From assembly GCF_016086655.4 (NCBI RefSeq), contig NC_052135.2, forward strand, positions 22,286,363-22,350,362: a stretch of DNA of 64,000 nt, written 5' to 3'. Under the pieces are notes generated by a model. That model ran no database searches and was not told the DNA's origin. It saw only the letters and a program-made list of their open reading frames with translations. Below, in pieces: positions 58,213 through 64,000 of this stretch. Numbering within the stretch: position 1 is the stretch's first letter; every line of letters begins with the position of its first letter. Position numbers and translations under genes: made by a program. The stretch is from Lepeophtheirus salmonis (Eukaryota > Arthropoda > Copepoda > Siphonostomatoida > Caligidae).

Positions 58213-58234
58213 CCCAGCGTTGCTCGGGCTAAGA
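58213..58234. repeat. Short GC-rich inverted motif
   Basis: ACCCAGCGTTGCTCGGGCTA is an imperfect inverted repeat (CCC.GC-gtt-GC..GGG) that stands out in AT-rich DNA. I have the impression that similar CCCAGCGTTGC(C/T)CGGG words recur in invertebrate repeats but cannot name the family. Confidence 0.35.
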
Positions 58235-58439
58235 AGGGAAAGGGAAATCACATTGAAAAGGTTCAAATTATTTGAGAAAATATTCAGAAAATACTTCGAT
58301 ATACTAATAATTATAATATGAATGTTTTGTTGTTGTCTAAAAAGATCCTGATAATTCTAATACGAATTCTCTTGGATTTTCCCCAATATATCCATCCGGT
58401 CAAGTAAGGTAAGCGACAAACTCTCACAATCGCAACTCC

Positions 58440-59110
58440 CCCAAAAAAAAAAAACCCTCTTATTATTGCCTCTTGTAACCTTAAGCGGCAATCACAAATA
58501 GCTGATTTTGCCTTAAGTGGGCGATGAGATGCAAAAAAATGGAAAAATCGGGGGATTTCGCAAAGGTTGTGCGATCAACGATTTTACACACGACTTATGG
58601 AGGTTGCAAGGCCTTACTATTTTTCGAACTGTTCAAAAAGTTTAGAGCCGTCTCACGAAATTTTGTCGTCGTTAGGGTGTCGCAATGACATCGCTAAGGC
58701 GTCACAAGGTAATTATGCGATATTTTTAGCGGATCGGAGCATTTTTTTGTCAATAATCGTATGAGTACCGGCATGTTATGGCACGAATGTTGCACGATTG
58801 TCGAACAACTGTCCTGAGACTTACCAAGAACGACTTCATATTAGCCCCCATGTCATATTGTCTCGCAAGACTTGCGTGCGACCATCGCAGGCAAGTCCCG
58901 CGACAGTTCTGCAACTATTGCAGGATATATTTTTGCTAATCGGTGACATGTCGTGCGATGATGAAGGGGGTGTTGCAAGACTCTTGCAGGACCATTGGTT
59001 GACTATCCTTAGACAAATATAAATATTTGAAAATTTCGATGGTGCAAGATTTCTGGAAAGGCAAAATCGGTTGGCAATCGTTTGGAGACGTCTTTTATGT
59101 GTGAACTAGG
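58440..59110. mobile_element. TCGCA-rich DNA transposon remnant
   Basis: About 670 bases much GC-richer than their surroundings, crowded with TCGCA/TGCGA words and short palindromes (TTGTGCGATCAACGATTTTA, CTCGCAAGACTTGCGTGCGA). Subterminal GATTTTGCCTT occurs on the left and, inverted, on the right (AAGGCAAAATCGG). The right edge read inward is CTAGTTCACACATAAAAGAC, an end type I associate with Kolobok- or Harbinger-like non-autonomous elements. Two plus-strand frames (58567-58764 and 58798-59022) show no protein family and are probably a side effect of base composition. Confidence 0.5.
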
Positions 59111-60120
59111 GTTTAGTAGTATTATGTTTAATAAAAAAAATAATGTGTTATAAATATGAAATAACAAACTAACATATATTCGTCTAAAAAATTGTCTAAA
59201 TGAAAAGTACATTTTTTATTTACTTAAAAAAATTCCCAAATCGAAATTCGTGAAGAAAATTACAGAAGACTTTTTTGCACTAATTTTGCATTTTTTTTTT
59301 TTTTTTGAAAATAGTATTTATTGGAATTGTAAAATAAACAAAAATCTACTAATATTTTTTTCGTACTTACAAAAAACAAAAAAGATATGAATAATAATGT
59401 TGTCGAAAAAATAACAGTTGATAACTGGTTCATTTTTTGCAAATTGCAAAAATTATCTAATGAAATGTTCCGGAAATTGAAAGTACTCCATCGAAATGTT
59501 GCGTCAGCCTTTTTTTTGCGCAAAAAGCATCGTCTTGTGGCATTTTTCCATAAAAAAATAAAATAGACGATTGATGGAAAACAAGAGAGAAAAAAAATTG
59601 AAAAATTATTCAGAAAATGACAGATATTTCAGTTAAACATCACTTTTTATTCAGCAAATTGATATGCAAACGAATTTCCTGACAAATTTCTTCAAACTTT
59701 ATTTCATTAACTCATCCCATATTCCATTGGAAGTTCATTTTTTTGCACTTGTAATAAACGAAATTGCAATTTTCACTAATTTCTTTTTTAGAACATAACT
59801 TTTTGATTTTGAATAAATCTAGAAAACGTAGTATTTCCTATAGTTGGTTTCGAAACACCAATCACTTATTGATAAATAACTCCATCCTCTATCTAGCTAC
59901 GTTGATCTACAAAATCAATCATGTATGTACTTGTATTAACTTGAAACACACCAATAGACAACTTATTTTAAAGAACACTGCATATTATATTTGTCCCTTT
60001 TAAAATCAAGAGGTTCTGTGATTGTAGGAGTAAAAATTCACATAATAAAATAAATTTTGGAAACACGAAAATGACTGTCGTGCCATTGTCTCTTCCTCAA
60101 GCAAGATACCCTTTAAACAA
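59111..60120. other. AT-rich stretch, nothing recognised
   Basis: Contains a T-run (about 59290-59306). Short frames on both strands have no motif. Confidence 0.4.
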
Positions 60121-60124
60121 CACA

Positions 60125-60235
60125 ACCTCTTCATTTTGTAAGGGATAATTGTTGAGGTTGAAGATTATAATATGGACACTTCTTAAAATAAATTGAGGGT
60201 GCACACATGATAGATGAGGTAACCCCCCTTTACAA
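60125..60235 (+). repeat. Dispersed repeat family J, copy 2
   Basis: AACCTCTTCATTTTGTAAGG, then GATAATTGTTGAGG and GAAGATTATAATATGGACA, match copy 1 at 190-310. Confidence 0.55.
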
Positions 60236-60399
60236 AGTCTCTGATTGATAAATATGACTATTCACGCATATATCCTGGTAAAAAGGTGTACTCCCCAGTA
60301 AGTATAGATCCGGATACACACTGATGAGTCATTAATCCCAAGGTACTCGTTATTCAGGGTAATATGAAGTATTTTTATAATTAATGTATTTTGCATTTT

Positions 60400-60690
60400 T
60401 GTTACGTATAAAAAACCCAAAATCAAAATGGTAACAATGACAGTTTGAAGAATGTTTGAGAGGAAAACAGCTGTTTCGTTACATTGGCTGTGAGAGGAAG
60501 GAAATAAACACAAGTTCCACTTTTTATCAAGAAAGAGTTCAGGCAGGATTTACAATTCATTACTTTATACTTACATGTTCTCTCCTCAAGCATGAAAGAA
60601 TAATGATAACAGCATTAGAAAATAAAAAACACTGTAAGGTTGACAACAACAAAACCTCCCGCACGCTAAAAAGTTAATAAGATTTAGAAC
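60400..60690 (-). repeat. Family A repeat, well-kept reverse copy
   Basis: AAAATCAAAATGGTAACAAT, GACAGTTTGAAGAATGTTTG, GTGAGAGGAAGGAAATAAAC, CTCTCCTCAAGCATGAAAGA and AACAGCATTAGAAAATAAAA run in perfect reverse order of family A. This is probably the closest copy to the consensus. Frames inside it (60456-60677 and others) are repeat by-products. Confidence 0.6.
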
Positions 60691-61369
60691 TTTAGCTATA
60701 GTAAACTTTTTACGCATTTACACCCATTTTTAAGTCTAAATAATTTCCTTTTCGTTACATTTTCATAAAATATAAATTTTATGAGACTCGTTTTCATTGA
60801 TGAATTGATTGCTTATGTAGCTCCATCATTAACAAAAAAAACAAAAACATTATGAACTCTCTTAAAAGCATTATTGTATATGTACGTATTGTAAACATAG
60901 TTTAAGTAACTATTGGCACATCTGCTATTAATATTTTCCCCATAATTTGTGAATACATTAAGTGGTCTCTGCACACCGTTTTTAAACGTGGAGGGGCCAA
61001 TAACTGATAGAAAAAAAGTAGTGGTACATTTTTCGTGACCACTAACTAACATATTTATTTTCCCTAACATGTCCTTTTCTATATCTTGTCTAGAGTGTCC
61101 GTTTTGATACATTCAGAAAATGTCCAATTTTGTGTGGGTTTTAAATCGATTTTCAGGATGTAAAATGAGAATATGTCGTGGAAATATTGTGTTCTAATTT
61201 AATATACAATGTAAGTTTTTCTGTAATAATAAAATAAAATTATATTTAAAAATTAAGAAAGATTAAAATCAATTTTATTTTTTAGTTAGTTATCTTAGAT
61301 AATAAATTTACCTTAAACGTAACTCATTTCAAATCTTCTCCCTTCTCCCCTAAAACTAACACAAATTGG
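60691..61369. other. AT-rich stretch, nothing recognised
   Basis: The 99-codon minus-strand frame at 60813-61112 has no recognisable motif. Confidence 0.4.
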
Positions 61370-61720
61370 ACCACATGTCCTTTTAGCAAAACAGTGTCAA
61401 AACATAGTTTAAAAGAGTCAAAAATATGGGTTTTTTTCATTACTGGTGTCAACAGTGGCCTCTCTAACCTCAAAAGGCTCCTTTACCCACTTTTTTGATA
61501 GCTCTTTGGACTATCTGATCTGAAATCCGGAGATCTCTTGCATGGGTCCTCATGTATTGGAGGAGATTGGCCTGGGGCATTTTCTTTAACTCCTCCGGAT
61601 CCAATTTGGTCTTTTTAACAGATACCTTCTTCTTCTCCAACGTTTCGGACTTGAATGGTGTTCCTAGAAACACCCAACTACTTGGAGTGCGTGAATTTAA
61701 ATTCGTCTATCAGGTGATAG
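61370..61720 (-). pseudogene. N-terminal relic of a mariner-like transposase
   Basis: The minus strand reads KVSVKKTKLDPEELKKMPQA, then MRTHARDLRISDQIVQRAIK (a helix-turn-helix of the type preceding KDLG.K in mariner relatives). After a frameshift at GKGAF it reads ERPLLTPVMKKTHIFDSFK and GHVVQF. These correspond to the region just before the first catalytic Asp, and the frame then dissolves. Nothing of the catalytic core is seen. The 67-codon frame at 61470-61673 is the best part. Confidence 0.65.
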
Positions 61721-62589
61721 TGTCAGTTTCTCGACTTGTAAGTCAGCTAGAGAGATCAAGTTTCTTTTGTTTTCTAACTAATTCTTTATACTTTAATATA
61801 TCAAAGTATTAATGAATTTTAATCACTCCACCTTAATTCAGTATTGAATTAGTAAGTGTTCAGATTTCAATGGACCACCTAGTACATACTTTTCATGTAA
61901 TATTCCAGTGTCTTTTTTTTTTGCTTTATGAATAGTAATGAGTTTATGTTTTTAGTACCTGTGAGATCGTCTTATGTACCATCCATGTATTCCATGTCTA
62001 GTATGGCTCCTCAGTGATGATAATAACTGCATTAGAAGTTGTTATTGATCAAAAAATTACTAAGGAAGAACAGCACAATGATCAAAACATTTGATAATGT
62101 TTATCAATAAACATACAGAGACTCGTTGTTGTTTCCATTTTGAAAATCAACTCACCATTTGAGTAAAGTCAATACAAGACTAGAATAAATGAATATTAAA
62201 AAAACCATCCACTTCACCGGGCCTGGAATCAGAAAACAATTATAAAAAATATTTAGATATAAATAATGTTTAAATACTTTGAAATTAAAAAAATGTTTAC
62301 TTGATTTGACCTATAGTAAATAATACTCAGGAAATATACTTATGTAAGTATATCGAATCAAGTTAGTGTTTCCAACAAGTGATTCACGCTTGAGTTGAAT
62401 GACCTCAATTTTACTACATATACCTACTATGTAACTCTATCCTTAATTTTTGTTAAGGCAGATTATGAAATTTTGTTTAATACAATAAAAAAAAATGTAC
62501 AGAAAGACCTCACAAGCAAATGGAAAGTCATCAGTTCATAGACAACTCCAAAATACTATGATTGAAGCTGAATATTTTCTTTTAAAAGT
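61721..62589. other. AT-rich stretch, nothing recognised
   Basis: No supported feature. Confidence 0.4.
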
Positions 62590-63224
62590 TAATTCCAGTT
62601 TTCACTCTTAACATTTTTTCTTACACAGCGATTTTTTGCTCAAGAAGAACATTAACTGCGAACGCCACTGGGCTTCTTGGTAGCTATATATCTCTCTGTC
62701 CGTCTGTGGGAACTCTTTCTCCCTGAATATCTTCTTTTCATAAGAAAATCACAGGTTGGCTTGCATTCATGACATTAACTAGAAACTTTGATCGGACGAG
62801 TATTTTCCCGTTTTATTTTATTAATCAAATGTTTGTTCCATTCTAATCCTTAATTAGGTCCAAAGTCCACTTTTATGATCATATTTATCGTTGTTGATGA
62901 CATATCTATGTCATTAACCATCCCTCTGATCATATAGTGGGGATTTTGTACAAATTCATCTTTGATGGGCTTCATAACATCCTTAATACCAATATCAATC
63001 CTTCATCCTTAGCCAGGCATTCTAGCCATATTTATGTGAGTTTTGGTAGGCTGACCTTCTGTTGAAGGACAAATCCCTCCTGATATCCATAGAAGACTTT
63101 CCGCAGTAGAATATTTCATCCCCAAGTTTTCATTTCGCTTACATTTCGGCCATGTTAAATAAATAAATATTTTTAAATAAATAAAAAACCCACAAATCCT
63201 CTCAATAACAAAACCTGCTTCCAC
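62590..63224 (-). pseudogene. Mariner-like transposase, 5' half, first Asp mutated
   Basis: From 63224 the minus strand reads an N-terminal part (NLGMKYSTAESLLWISGGIC, PSTEGQPTKTHINMARMPG), two stops, then DVMKPIKDEFVQNPHYMIRG and MVNDIDMSSTTINMIIKVDF (the second DNA-binding helix). In a shifted frame FSYEKKIF follows at about 62749-62734, where relatives have FSDEKIF. The first catalytic Asp is thus Tyr (codon at 62742-62740). Then come QTDREIY and, in another frame, HRRTERYIATK. The second and third catalytic regions are absent. Identity as a mariner relative is well supported; the exact lineage is not. Confidence 0.7.
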
Positions 63225-64000
63225 TTATTTAGCTATTTTGCTTAAAATATGGACATGTTTGGCAAGGATAATTTAGAATCAAATAAAGAGTCCAGTACAA
63301 AATAGCAAAAGAACAGGGTACAAAATACACACACAAATCATAAATACAATTAGAAATCTTGATTTAAATGAGAGTAGACTTCAATAAGGCATTCGTGCTG
63401 TGTTTACTGATGTAAATCATTTCGAAGTAAAGAAATATGATACTCAAATTTATTTTGAAAACAAAAAAAAAAAAAGTCTTAATAAATCCAAAAAATTAAT
63501 AATTGCCTTTATATAAAATATTTTTGTTTTTCGTCAAAATCTAATTTAAAGATATAATTTTACGGAGAGTGAATATGAAAAAATGAACAAATTATCATTT
63601 TTCCCCCTATTTCTTTTATTAGATGTGAAATTTTAAATAGGATATTCATTTGAATTTGAGAAAGCTCCGACTTGATTTATAGATATTCATTTTTCAAGAG
63701 ACGTCTTGAAAATATAGTCTTATTTAAGTGTTATACATAATAAATGATTCGATCGTGGCAAATTCAAAGTGAAAATAATATATGTATAGTATTAAATGAA
63801 ACATTATATGAAGTAAATAAATACAATATTGTTTCACTGAAAATTAAATATTTTTATTGATAAACTTTGTTCTTATTTAATTTATAAATAAATCCTTTAT
63901 ATGAGTTATTATTTTCTTCAAGAAAGTTGTGCTTATATTCATAGTTTTCATGTAGGATATGAGTGATATATGCTTTATGTATCATTCAAATAGAATATAT
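63225..64000. other. AT-rich stretch to the window end
   Basis: No supported feature. Confidence 0.45.

Noticed and set aside
58567..59022. Two adjacent frames as a broken gene
   Set aside because: They sit in a palindrome-rich TCGCA repeat where word structure, not coding, explains the lack of stops; the translation shows no family resemblance.
60813..61112. 99-codon minus-strand frame as a possible gene
   Set aside because: No recognisable motif, and a frame of this length is not surprising in 64 kb read in six frames.
1..64000. CRISPR array, prokaryotic operon or phage
   Set aside because: No regular spaced repeats, no tight gene packing and no ribosome-binding-site pattern; every recognisable protein is a eukaryotic transposable-element type.

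Overview
The window looks like non-coding DNA of an AT-rich animal genome. I found no complete host gene, no rRNA and no convincing tRNA. What can be recognised is almost entirely transposable-element debris: Tc1/mariner transposases in several lineages, one Ty3/gypsy polyprotein relic, one LINE relic, and at least ten families of short dispersed repeats. The base composition, the flavour of the mariner transposases, and two relics of the Tc1 type best known from salmonid and other fish genomes fit a copepod such as a sea louse (Lepeophtheirus or a relative). That assignment is inference from remembered family resemblance, not a search result.

Layout. 1-14.7 kb: AT-rich filler with copies of three dispersed repeats, called here A (often internally duplicated), B (a hAT-like MITE packed with GGTC..GACC palindromes) and C (a foldback), plus a fragment of an uncharacterised repeat-encoded protein at 9.8-10.4 kb. 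14.7-18.5 kb: a DD34D mariner relic and an internally deleted mariner-like transposase. 18.5-30 kb: families D/E and I, a non-autonomous element with roughly 230-bp inverted repeats and a perfect 9-bp target duplication (21.6-22.3 kb), three B copies, and one B copy split by an LTR-like insertion. 30.7-32.0 kb: the best preserved element, a DD41D mariner with both terminal inverted repeats (TIRs) and one indel-free reading frame broken only by stop codons.

32-43 kb: a 29-bp tandem repeat, another deleted mariner, a fish-type Tc1 nested in a family A copy, tRNA-like SINE copies, and a gypsy relic on the minus strand (RNase H, zinc domain, integrase, purine tract, LTR). 43-48.8 kb: a head-to-head mariner foldback and small MITEs. 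48.9-51.8 kb: a LINE relic lying between the two ends of a TIR element. 51.8-64 kb: one isolated GC-rich coding-like frame (53.1 kb), a second fish-type Tc1, a TCGCA-rich element (58.4-59.1 kb), and two more mariner N-terminal relics.

The transposase relics do not form a working system. Four of them (14.8, 17.2, 33.3 and 44.1 kb) have lost or rearranged the part carrying the first catalytic aspartate, while the non-coding MITEs keep their ends. This is the pattern expected of non-autonomous families that were mobilised by enzymes encoded elsewhere. Boundaries of dispersed repeats were placed by eye and may be off by tens of bases.
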